64,000 bases of DNA from positions 11,312,386 to 11,376,385 of the forward strand of contig OW804094.1 of the NCBI GenBank assembly GCA_942159475.1. The letters run 5' to 3'. This DNA comes from Sthenelais limicola (Eukaryota; Annelida; Polychaeta; Phyllodocida; Sigalionidae). Every line of letters begins with the position of its first letter. The stretch's first letter is position 1. A model generated the notes under the pieces. The model had not been told where the DNA came from. It saw nothing but the letters and a program-made list of their open reading frames with translations, and did not search any database. This document shows positions 11,971 through 23,500 of the stretch, piece by piece. A program made the translations under genes and the position numbers.

Positions 11971-12060
11971 ATGATAGACTTGTTTTTGTTTTTTCCCACT
12001 GCTGATATATGGACACTCTCAATCACTGAAGCATGGTCCTAGCTCCAAGAACATTATGGT
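11966..12060 (+). repeat. Dispersed repeat, copy 2 (matches 1-95)
   Basis: Nearly identical to the first 95 bases of the window, including TATGGACACTCTCAATCACT and GCATGGTCCTAGCTCCAAG. The T-rich run is a few bases longer here. Confidence 0.8.
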
Positions 12061-12953
12061 GGGCTGCGATACATGTACATCTATTTAATATTTGTTAATT
12101 AATTTAATGTGATTACATTGATATAGTTAATAAGTATTGGATTACATGGAGAAACGCTCTTACATTTTAGAGGTTAAATGAACAGTAACTCCTAATGTCC
12201 AAAATTTTCTGGCGTGGTGTTAGGCATGTCTGTTGCTTAGAAATGTCGGCCGACATTAACGGTAGAAAATTGCCAATATAGAATCCCGACATACACCCCG
12301 ACATGGTGGACACCAAGGCAGCAACATTTTCGACATCCTTGGACCAGCGGCCGCCTAAAAGCCAAGGTCACCGACATGTTCGAAAAGTTACCGCCAACTG
12401 AAAATCTTGACCGACAATTAGCTCCAAGTAAAAAAGATCGGCCGACGTTTTAGAAACATCGGCTGGTACGTCGCAAAATTTGCCGCTCATTTTTCCAACA
12501 TTTCAATTGTCGCTATGTTAAGTCTATGGAGTTTACCGATAAAGCGGTAGTTTCAAACCACTTTCGATAGTTAGGCCTTAATGAGCGGCCGAAATGACAA
12601 TGAAATCTGGATTCTTTTTGCTGTTTTTCTTAATGAATTTTTTGATCTATATGACAACATAAGACAATATAAAAACTGGTTGTGAAACCTGAGATAATAT
12701 GATTAGATATTGATTAAATGTTTAAAATTAACTGAAGCTGAGAGGATGAGAAGTAAACAAAAATGATGAATGATTGTTTGGAGGGATGACTCCAAATGGT
12801 TTGAGATACTTGCAGTGGCTGTAAATGCAATACAATCATGAGAATTCCCCTATACACATCCAGGTCATGAGAATTTAGTTAGATAACGAATGGATTGTAC
12901 ACGATGAACTGCCCATGTATTAAGAAGGACAAGGAGTTTAATTTTCTGAATAT
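12061..12953. other. No gene seen; cluster of CCGACA/TGTCGG motifs
   Basis: Between about 12240 and 12500 the words CCGACA, TCGGCCGAC and their complements recur roughly ten times, in a patch that is more GC-rich than its surroundings. No terminal repeats and no open frame of note were found. The remaining sequence is plain AT-rich DNA. Confidence 0.4.
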
Positions 12954-13188
12954 GGGTCAGATTTTCAGAAAATGTACAATTGGCAACTCCACACATTAAG
13001 GAAACTTTGCTAAATTAGGCTGAGAAATGATAAAAACCGGGTATATCTGAGTATGTTTGGGATCGCATTGATTTAAAGTATCAGTTCTGTTAGGTTAAAC
13101 TGCATTTTAAAGCTCATTTTTGTCCTAAATGTGGGTTATTGGAGGGGATTCATGAAGCTGAATTGTACATTTTCTGAAAATCTGACCC
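12954..13188 (+). mobile_element. GGGTCAG-family MITE (subfamily A)
   Basis: A 235-bp copy with both ends intact and a perfect ATAT target duplication (12950-12953 and 13189-13192). Confidence 0.92.
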
Positions 13189-13430
13189 ATATATCAAACA
13201 TGAAGGAAATTATCATGGAATATAATCTGTGTGTTTGTGTCTCTGTCTCTATCCTCCCCTCTCTCTGTGAATTGATATTTTTCATAAAGTGTACGAATCA
13301 GACGACGACGTCCTGTCCTTCATGCATAAGTCTTACTAATTTTTAATTTAAGGGTTCTCCCACGATTGATGTGCTATGCAAAATGTATACCTGAATATTG
13401 TCGATTTTTTGGTATTTGATGTCATTTAAT

Positions 13431-13484
13431 TAAATGCCAAGGTGAGAAAAAAAAATAAAAATAAAAATAAATGCCAAGGTGAGA
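13431..13484 (+). repeat. 17-bp direct repeat flanking a 20-bp A-rich insert
   Basis: TAAATGCCAAGGTGAGA occurs at 13431-13447 and again at 13468-13484. Between the copies there is only A8-T-A5-T-A5. This is what a retroposition event leaves when only the poly(A) tail is copied, with a target duplication. A local tandem duplication containing an A-rich tract is the alternative. Confidence 0.7.
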
Positions 13485-13529
13485 CAGGAGCAGTATTCCC
13501 GAAAACATTTTATAGACGCAGGCCAATAT

Positions 13530-13946
13530 GTGATGTGTTTTAGGAAATTGAGTCATAAGTTCCAAAAAATTAATTTTGAAATATCCCCAAATCTGAAAAG
13601 AGGAGATCAAGGTGATTCCAACGATAGTAAACATTAGGACACCTTAGAAGTATTTCTATATTTTAAGTTGGAAATTTTAATTTTTGAAAAAACAAGTTTG
13701 CAATATTTCTGGATGGACATTTCCTAGTAAAGTAGCTTAATATGGTCTATAAGATGACCTTAGAAATACATGGATATATTTATTACACTTTGTTGAAAGT
13801 TGGTAAACGTATTCATGCTACAAGCAGCGTTGAGTACACAAAACACATGAAAAATGACACATTCCCAGAAAGGCATGTTGTGAATACCTCATTTTAAAAA
13901 AATATAAGTTTTGCGACTTATGACACATGTTGCTATAACACATCAC
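13530..13946. mobile_element. GTGATGTG-family MITE
   Basis: A 417-bp element with ends GTGATGTGTTTTAGGAAATT and, complementary, AACACATCAC. ATAT flanks both sides (13526-13529 and 13947-13950). The outer ~45 bp of each end are inverted copies that include the AAAATGAGTCATAAGTCGCA-like block. No coding capacity. Confidence 0.85.
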
Positions 13947-13950
13947 ATAT

Positions 13951-14184
13951 GGGTCATATTTTCAGAAAATGTACAATTCGCCTTCACCAATCCTCTCAAA
14001 TAACCCAAATTTCAGACAAAAATGAGCTTCAAAAGGCAGTTTAACATAACAGAGCTGATACTTAAATCAATGCGATCCCAAATATACTCAGATATACCCG
14101 GTATTCTTCATTTTTCAGCCTAATTTAGCAGAATTTCCTAAATGTGTAGATCTGCCAATTGTACATTTTCTGGAAATCTGACCC
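13951..14184 (-). mobile_element. GGGTCAG-family MITE (subfamily A) abutting the GTGATGTG MITE
   Basis: A 234-bp reverse copy flanked by ATAT (13947-13950 and 14185-14188). Its left ATAT is the same four bases that form the right target duplication of the neighbouring GTGATGTG element. One element therefore inserted into the target duplication of the other. Confidence 0.9.
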
Positions 14185-14320
14185 ATATGGCCTGCGTAAA
14201 CCAGCCACACCCAGGCATAACCTGCTATATTCCAAGTGCCGAAGGCGCTTGTTTATCATATCTATTTATCATAACTTGGCATCTCAAGAATCTGCCCGAT
14301 GTACGTCTATAAGGAGTGCT

Positions 14321-14328
14321 ATATATGT
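14321..14328 (+). promoter_or_regulatory. Possible TATA element of the alkaline phosphatase gene
   Basis: TATATATG lies about 118 bp upstream of the start codon, with a plausible initiator (TTCACTC) about 28 bp downstream. TATA-like words are frequent in AT-rich DNA, and there could be a further non-coding first exon. Confidence 0.3.
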
Positions 14329-14445
14329 GTACCTGCATGGTTTATGTTCACTCGTGTCGGATAGGCCTTGCAGAGAAGAGCAGAGTCGCATGGTCTGCAG
14401 GACAAGCCAATAGTAGAGCACCGTCTATACGTTTTACCAATCGTC

Positions 14446-14527
14446 ATGTCATCCTTGTGGCTGTATCTCACCATCCTGGCTGCCATCTCCGTCTATCATA
14501 CAAATACTGCTCGACATGTGTATAAAC
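14446..14527 (+). CDS. ALP: ALP exon 1 (signal peptide)
   Basis: Encodes [15 protein letters not shown] and the likely signal-peptidase region, ending in phase 1 at CGTAAGT, a strong donor. The ATG is chosen because it gives a typical signal peptide directly in frame with exon 2. Confidence 0.85.
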
Positions 14528-17500
14528 GTAAGTTTGTTTGTTTTAAATGCGTTTTATCAGCCAAGAAACACTTTTCTCAGTATTATCTGAGGGAAAAAGC
14601 AAAGCATAGAAGTTCGTTACAACAAATTATAGATTAACAATGATGGTAAAAATATCCAGAAAATTACAAATTTAACAATAATGTGTTTCAGGAAAATGAG
14701 TCATAAGTCGCAAAATTGATATTTTTCAAAGTGTTTTTTTTCACAAGACCACAGTATTGGAATGTTCTGATTTTTGGAGAGTTTGTCACTTAAAGTACTG
14801 TCAATCGTTGTCTCAAATTTCAGGAAAATCTATGCAATATATCCTTTGGTTTTAAAGGTCCCATATGGACTACATTTAGTTACTCTACTGTTTAGTGTCC
14901 TCAAGAAATATTGGAAACTTTTTTTTCAAAAACGAAAATATCAAACTTAAAATCTAGAAATTCTTACTATTTTATTAGACTGTTTACCTCATTGGAATCG
15001 GCTTGATATCATCTTTTCAAATATAATAGTATCTCAAAATCTATTATTTGCGACTTATGACTCATTTTCCTGAAACACATCACAATTATACACTCTATCC
15101 AGCCTCTGTAGGACCCGGACATCAAAGAGTACCGGTATAGGCTAGCATTGGGGTTTAGGTTCTTCATAGGCTGGACAGGGTGTAGCTACTCTATGTGATT
15201 ATGTTTCAGGAAAATGAGACATAAGTCGCAAAATTGATATTTTTCAAATTGTTTTATTTATAAGATCTCTTTGTTGGAATATTTTCATTTTTGGTGTGTC
15301 GAGTGCTGGTGGTCGTATAAATACATGTACCAAATTTCAAGACAGTTCATTAATTATATTAGTGCATTTCGAAGATCATAATATGGACAATATTTAACTA
15401 CTTTACTAGTAAATGTCCACCCAGAAATATTGCAACCGTTGTTTTCAAAAATAAAAATACCAAACGGAGAAGATAGAAATACTTCTCTAATGCCCTTAAT
15501 GTCTATATTCATTGGAATCAGCTTGATCTCATCTTTCAAATATGATGATATCTCAAAATCTAATTTTCGCGACTTATGACTCATTTTCCTGAAACACATC
15601 ACATATTGTAAAATTATCAATGTTTTTAATAGTTTAAGTTAGGTAAAATGGTGGCCCCAACCGGATTTCTTAGTGACATTTTAGCCAAGTACAATTACCT
15701 AATTAATGGAGGGCTACAGCACCGTGGGAAATAACAACGAACAATACAGCCCACCTTAGTAATTACCATACCTGTAATTACCTAAGTAATTAAAAGCAGA
15801 CCAAGGGGGTAATGTTTTATGGTAAGGCTGCAACAGACGCGGTAATTGGGAGAGAAGGTACTCATTAAACGAACCTAAAACACAACGTTTCTCTGACTTA
15901 GAAACCTTTTCAATATTTTTAACAAAGAGAATAAAATCAAAACAAATCAGGTTAAGAACCAAAACCCGGGTATAATCTTCGTTATACTACTGTCCAAGGA
16001 GAGGCTAGCTAATCAAAAGGAACTTTCAACATACACATATACAAATATACAAATATATTAGTAATCACATCGTTTCTCTCTATGTGGATCAGATTTTCAG
16101 AAAATGTACAATTCGCCTTCACCAATCCTCTCAAATAGCCCACATTTAAGACAGAAATTAGCTTCAAAATGCAGTTTAACATAGCAAGACAGATACTATG
16201 AATCAACGCGACACTAAATACACTCAGATATACCCGGTATTCTGCATTTTGCAGCCTAATTTAGGAGAATTTCCTAAATTGTACATTTTCTGAGAATCTG
16301 ACCCATATATTGACGTGTATTATTATATTTTCTTAAAAATACATATTTTCCGAGATACAGTGGAACCTCTCTATTGAGACCCCGCTTGGGACTGAGAGAA
16401 TCTGGTCTTAATAGCGAGGTGGTCTCATCAGAGGGGCTAATCTGATAAGAGAAAAGCGATTCGGGACTGAGAGAAACTGGTCTTAATAGAGGGGTGGTCT
16501 CTATAGAGAGGTGGTCTTTATGCGAGGTTCCACTGTACATTCATTATATTTTACAAAGCGTTTGATAGGTTTAAACATTGCAAAACCTTCCCATAGATAT
16601 ATCATATATACCGTCCGTCATGTCAAAAAGATGTTATCATACCAACACACATTTTCCAGAGGCTTTGCATCGTCAGCAGAAAATCATACTAAATTATTAA
16701 AAGAATTTCCATGTGAACCTTAGTGTAGTGAACCATTAACTTTTGATGATATGCCATTGGGCTGCCACGTCTGGTTAAAGCAATATCACAGACGTCATTG
16801 TATTAGCATTTGGGTCAGATTTTCGGAAAATGTACAATTGGCCGCTCTACAATTTTAGGGAATTTTGCTAAATTAGGCTGAAGAATGATGAATACCGGAT
16901 ATATCTGAGTATATTTGATATCGCATTGATTTAATTATCAGTTCTGTTCTGTTAAACTGCATTTTGAAGCATATTTTTGTCTTAAATGTGGGTTATTTGA
17001 GAGGGTTGGTGAAGGTGAACTGTACATTTTCTGAAAATCTGACCCATTTATCTCAATACAACAAAACATTGTGGTCCATGTAATAATAGAGAATCACTCT
17101 ACTCAGAAGACAAAACAGTTGAGAGAAGTGTTATTAGGGGGATTTAACAACCACAACGCACCAACATTTGTTCAATAAGAATTACGGCGTAAAAATTATT
17201 CTATTCTGTTCTATTCTGTAGTTCTTCCAGGCTTTTCTTTATGGGTCAGATTTTTAGAAAATGCACAATTCATCTTCGCCAATCTTCTCAAATAACCCAA
17301 ATTTCAGACAAAAATAAAGTGCAAAAGACAGTTCAATCTAACCAAACAGATTGCTAGAATCCATGCAAAGCCGAATATGCTCGAACTTACCTAGTATTGA
17401 CCAAATTCCAGTCTAATTTAGCAGAACTTACTAAATGTGTACAGCTGCCAATTGTACATTTTCTGAAAATCTGACACATATAATGATTACAATAATACAT

Positions 17501-20500
17501 AAATTGTGATACACAGCGTCCAAATTTGATTTTGTTTCTGTACTGGAAGGTAGAACACACCGAATTCTGTACTGTAAGGTTCGCGCAGTATTTATTTTCG
17601 CGATTTTCGCGCACACCCTTATGTGCACGAATTTAAATCCTGCGCGAACCTATAATTATTACATAAACAAAGTGTGAGGCTTCTTTGCTGTGCGAATTTG
17701 AATCCGCGCGAAAAGGTGTCAAAGTACTTAGTGCGCGAAAATTTATCCGCGCGAAAATAAATACGTTTACCGTATTTAATGAAAATCTAAAAGGTTTTTT
17801 TAACCCTTGGTTGTTACTGTGACGATCGAATGTACTACAATATAGGATCTCTATAGTGTTTATTTTGCCCTCGCACATTGTTCTACAATGACAATATTCC
17901 CTGCAATATTGCAAGGCATTTCTTCTCTACATGGTCTACAGATTTTCAGAAAATGTACAATTTAACTTCGCCAATCTTCTCAAATAACCTGAATTTCGAC
18001 GAAATAAAAGTTCAAAATACAGTTCAATATAACCAAACAGATTGTTAGAATCAATGCAATGCCGAATATACTCGAATTTACCTAGGATTGAGGAACATAA
18101 CTGCTGGACCTTTAATACGTTTTTAGGTTGATGAGATATATATATATATAATAATTTTAATTCAGTAATCAATCAATACAGAATGGGATGTTCCTTCTAC
18201 GGATAGTTCTTCCCGGACAACCTTAACAAAACAAATCGTACAGTAATAAATCATGACATTTTTGATTTCACGTGGATTATGTATACAGACATAGTCATAG
18301 TTACTATTATAAAATTTCGAACTCGCTGTACTGAGGCAGATAGTATTATTTAAATACATTAGACTTTTACAATTTTGTATTCTGCTCTTAGTTATATTTT
18401 ACACACTTATATAAATATAGATAGCATATTATTGAGAGAATTAACACTGTTGTTGTTTACATCGACTGACCTCCCTGTACTAGGATGCTTTCATTACGAT
18501 CAAACAGCATAACACTTAACTTCTTATAGTATCCATTATTTTACTAAAAGTGACGAGTTAAAGTATTTTCACCTATTGTAGTATATTAATTGCAACTTTA
18601 CTATCTCGAAGATATTTCTAGTTTTATTCATACTGTGCAATAGTGTATATACAATATAATATTAATTTTTTCTTTTTCGAAAGAGAGCCTCCCTGAACTG
18701 GGTGGGCAAAATCACATATTATCCCCTGTACTGGGTAACAACAATTCACATTTCACATTACACATTTCACATTTCATTGGTTATACAGAGACAATAAAAT
18801 TATAATTCCCACCCCAAAACTTAGAATGTTATCCCTCCCATCGAAATAAGTCGATCTTAGGTATCATAGATCTTACTAGTCTATTTTCATCCCCCCACCC
18901 TCGCCCGTCTTATTGAATAACAATACTCGATTCCTGGTCTGTAGAAATATATTGATCAACCTCAGAGGGATATGTATTCTTCAGATAGGTCTTAAATTGT
19001 TTCCTGGTTTTTATAGATCTTGCCTTGCTATTCAGATCATTCCACAACATTGGAATTTTGTAAACATATGATTTTTTGAACACTTCATTTCTTGGTAAAG
19101 GCACTTTCAGTTTGATACCATCGTTTAGGCTCCTAAGGTTTACTTTCCTAATGTCTAAATTTTCATTAGATAGAGTTCTCCTAAATGCCAACTCTGTAAC
19201 ATGGCCATTTCTCCTCGTTGATAATGATGGCATGTTTAGGTTTATGTGAATCTCTCTCGTACTAGTGTACTTCGGTAAATTCAATGCAATTTTAAAAGCA
19301 GAATTTTGTAACGACTGGAGCCTATCTAAGTATTGCTGAGGTGCTCCCAGATAAAAGATATCGCCATAATCAGATCTTATTGAGATAACATCAATCTAAA
19401 TAGATTAGGTGATGTCTGTCAATTATCAATAGCATCTTGGCTCCTCCCATCCTGGATGTCAGTGTGAAGAATCTGTTGATTTAGTCAGGGAGCACAAGGC
19501 CCAAAATGGGGGTGTTGCTAAACATTTTGGTTAGAGCTTGACAACACATACCACCATATAGCATTCATACTGGCCTATAAGAAAACCATTGTTGGCATTC
19601 TGGCATTTTGTTTATTCAATGGTTTCCATGGCAACAGAAGCCAAAAATTGAAATTCTGAGGTAAAATTACTTAAATGAACCTCAGTCAGAGATGAGTCGT
19701 GTGAATACTTTGATATTTTGGGAAAATATTGACATCCAAATTGCGCATTCAAATTATTATGACATTTGACCTTTGATCAAGGTCAAGGTCACATTTATCA
19801 AGGTCAAACCCAGAAAAAGCCCACAAAATGCCATTTCTCCTCAAACATATTCACCCCTCAGTAGGTAATTTATTGATCTATCTTGATAATTTCATTATAG
19901 GAAATTGCCAAAGCATCATTAGTAAGAGATTTGCTGACTTAAAGTTGCTAAGGTACAATACTGTTACCATAGCAACTAGAAAACTATGAAAAAAATGCAT
20001 AGCTCCTGTTGCCATCCAGGATGCCAGTAATATGAGTTAGCCAAATACGGATGCCCTTCCAAGAAAATATTTTTGGGGAGAATGACTATCATCAGTGGGA
20101 ATATGTTGAATATGAAGTATATTTCCAATTTCATTCCTAACATTCTAATTAAATATCTTTTTTTGTTGTTGCCATGGCAACGGTTCTGGAAATCAGGGAA
20201 GAAATAATGGGATAACAAAGGGTTGAATAGTTCAAAGCATATTTTACTTAGAATTCTGGAATTTTGCTCACTTATAGAATACTTAATGGGACAACAAATA
20301 TATTCTAGCAATTGACCTTTGATGAAAGGTCAAGGCCATTTTTCCAAGGTCAAACTAGGAAGAAATGGCATACTTTGTGTTGCCATAAAGAGGGCAAAAA
20401 TAGGGGTATGCCAGTTATGGATGCTCGTCCTCAGAAATATTTGTTATTGAGAGCAACTATTTACAGAGGATAAATGTTGAATATGAAGTATATTTTCATT

Positions 20501-23500
20501 TTTATTCCTAATATCCTTATTAGATATCAAATTTTGGCTGTTGCCATGGCAACCGTTCTGGAAAATAGGGAAGAATTAATGGGATAACAAAAAATTGTAT
20601 AATTCAAAGGATATTTTACTTAGAATTCTGGAATTTTGCACATTTATAGAATACTTAATGGGACAACAAATATATTTATCAACTGACCTTTGATGAAAGG
20701 TCAAGGTCATTTTTCCAAGGTCAAACTAGGAAGAAATGGCATACTTTGTGTTGCCATAAAGAGGGCAAAAATAGGGGTATGCCAGTTATGGATGCTCGTC
20801 CTCAGAATATTTGTTATTGAGAGCAACTATTTACAGAGGATAAATGTTGAATATGAAGTATACTTTTACTTTCATTCCTAATATCCTTATTAGATATCAA
20901 ATTTTGGGTGTTTCCATGGCAACCGTTCTGGAAAATAGGGAAGGATTAATGGGATAACAAAAATTGTATAATTCAAAGGATATTTTACTTAGAATTCTTG
21001 AATTTTGCACATTTATAAAATATTTGATGGGACAACAAATGCATTGATACAATTGACCTGGATGAAAGGTCAAGGTCATTATTCCAAGGTCAATGTCATG
21101 TTCATATTGGCACTCTATGTAAAGAATCAATTGAGGACATTAACATTGAGATATGGGCTCAGAGTTAAGTCTTGGTTTTCAAAAGTCAAGAGCATCTATC
21201 AAGACTAGAAAGGGATGTTTGCTACATCACTATACTGTATAACCTCCAATAATAGCCAGGTTTCCGATAATGGCCCAGGATCTAATTACCGCCGGGGTGT
21301 CAGTGATATTTGTTAATAGTCGCCGGGATTCTAATAGTTGCCGGGTGGGGATGGTTGGGGGTGGGAATGGTCATTTGACTCCCTGTGATGACAGGGTTCT
21401 CTTGGTGCATTTCCATTGAACAGTGGTCTGGGAACTTTGATATAGATTGATGTGATAGAGACATGTGTCAACTGTGGTGTAAAACATCTGATAATTCTGA
21501 CCAACAACTGTATTGTTTTCAGTTTATCTAATTCTAACTTTCCTTAGAAGTTCAGGAAAGAATAAGAAAGTTATTCTGAATATTCATTATGAATAGCAGT
21601 TAGGTTAAGTTGTAAGCATATATATTTATATAAATGACAGTGGTAGTAGGAGTGACACCAGTGGTCGAAGTGGTGACACCAGTGGTCAAAGCGGTGACTG
21701 TAGGGGCATTGATAGGCAGCTGATACACATGTGGTGCGGCCTGACCGACAGTGACAGTGACAGTGACAGTCAATGGAGGAGGCCCAGTTGTCTTAGGCCT
21801 AGCACCACCACCCCCACCACTAGCTTGACCGAACAATAAATCAAACTTTGCAACCAGAGCATTCATCTGGGCAATGCTAGCAGCATTAGCAAGTAAGAGA
21901 GCGTCCACTGACTCCTTGGTAATAGGAGGTTCATCATCGTCAGGAGGTAAGTCGTCATCAATGTTAATCAGTTGGAGTTCAATGTCGGAGAAATCCAAAT
22001 GTTTCCCGTAATCCTCCCCAGGCCCTCCAAGTTGCACAGACTTAGCCTTCGCAGCCACAACAAACTCACACCTGGCCCCCCAGGGACCAGCATGTTTTAT
22101 CTTACAGCCCGACCTGCAAAATCTCCATTTATCTATATCCAACATGCTGGAAGTGAACAAAAATTTTTTCATGTGTCCAGTATGGTGGTGTGAGTGAGAG
22201 TGACCGGTGTAGTGGTGGTTGAGGTAGCGGCAACTGGTCGGACCACTCGGAGGAGGGGGGCATCTCGGCCCAACAAATAAACCCATTGAACATCAGGGGA
22301 GGTAAATGTGAATCATATAAATGAGTTTAAAAAGTCTAATGTACTGACCAAACTGTTTTTGTATTAGCCTAATGACCAATGTACACAATTGGAGTTGGAG
22401 CTGGAGGATTATTAATATGCTCAATGTAAAACGCTTGGAAGTCAATCTTATATGTCTGTAATAAAACAGGATATCCTGGATATGAGTTCAGGCCACTTGT
22501 TAGTAGACACCAGGGGCTCTAATAAATGCTGGGGGCTCTAATAAATGCCGTGGTGAGAGGGGGTTTGACTAAATAGCCGCCCCTGGCTATTATTGGAAGT
22601 TATATAGTACATGTCAAAACAAAATACTCTTCAAACATTCTTTGCGACGGCCTCCACTTATCTGGTCACATGACAGTGCATCCACAAATCTAGGAACAAA
22701 CTGATTTTGAACATTTAAATCATATATAATATTAAGTCCATATCATAAAATATATTCATCATGAACATGAGCAAAATTTCCACAACATTTATTGCCTAAA
22801 ATCTACAGTAATGCTGAGATTTCACCCTTTCTTAAGTTCACCCAACTGCCGGGCAGTGGGCCGGGCCATGGGGGACACTGACCCTTGATAACCATAGCAA
22901 CCAAGCTTAAAATCTCCAACTTTTTTATTTCTTAAATTATACACGATTGTCGGCAAAATGGAACTAGCGACTGCAATGTATGAACAATACTTGGTGTATC
23001 CATAGCATTTTGACCCATTATGTTTCAAAGAGGTGGAAAACAGGGAATTTTTGCATTAGTGGCAATGGGACTCACTCAGCGCTCACCATTGATTGTAGTG
23101 CCACCTGTAAATACCCTGATTCCCATCTCAAAGAATGGGAGCAACACAGATTCATCACTGACAAAGAATCTGCTGTGTAGAGTTCATAAAGTTTCATGTG
23201 GATGACTCTTCTTGCAAGATGCAGAGTTCAAAAACAAATGGATCAACTGGTTAAAAAGTTGTTCCCCTACGGGACCAAAAATCATGGACACCTTCCTCTA
23301 AACTTTGCCACTCCTTATCTGTCCTACACAGCATAAATCACCCCCTCAAATCATCACAGCCATGCAAAATAAAATGTCATTTATGTACTTGAGTGATGAC
23401 TGTTTTGATCATTGTCCACCATTCATGCTTTGCTCAACACAATGAGCAGTTGTGTTTTTGATTTTCTGATTTAAATTCATATGGCTAAGAACTGTTTGGC

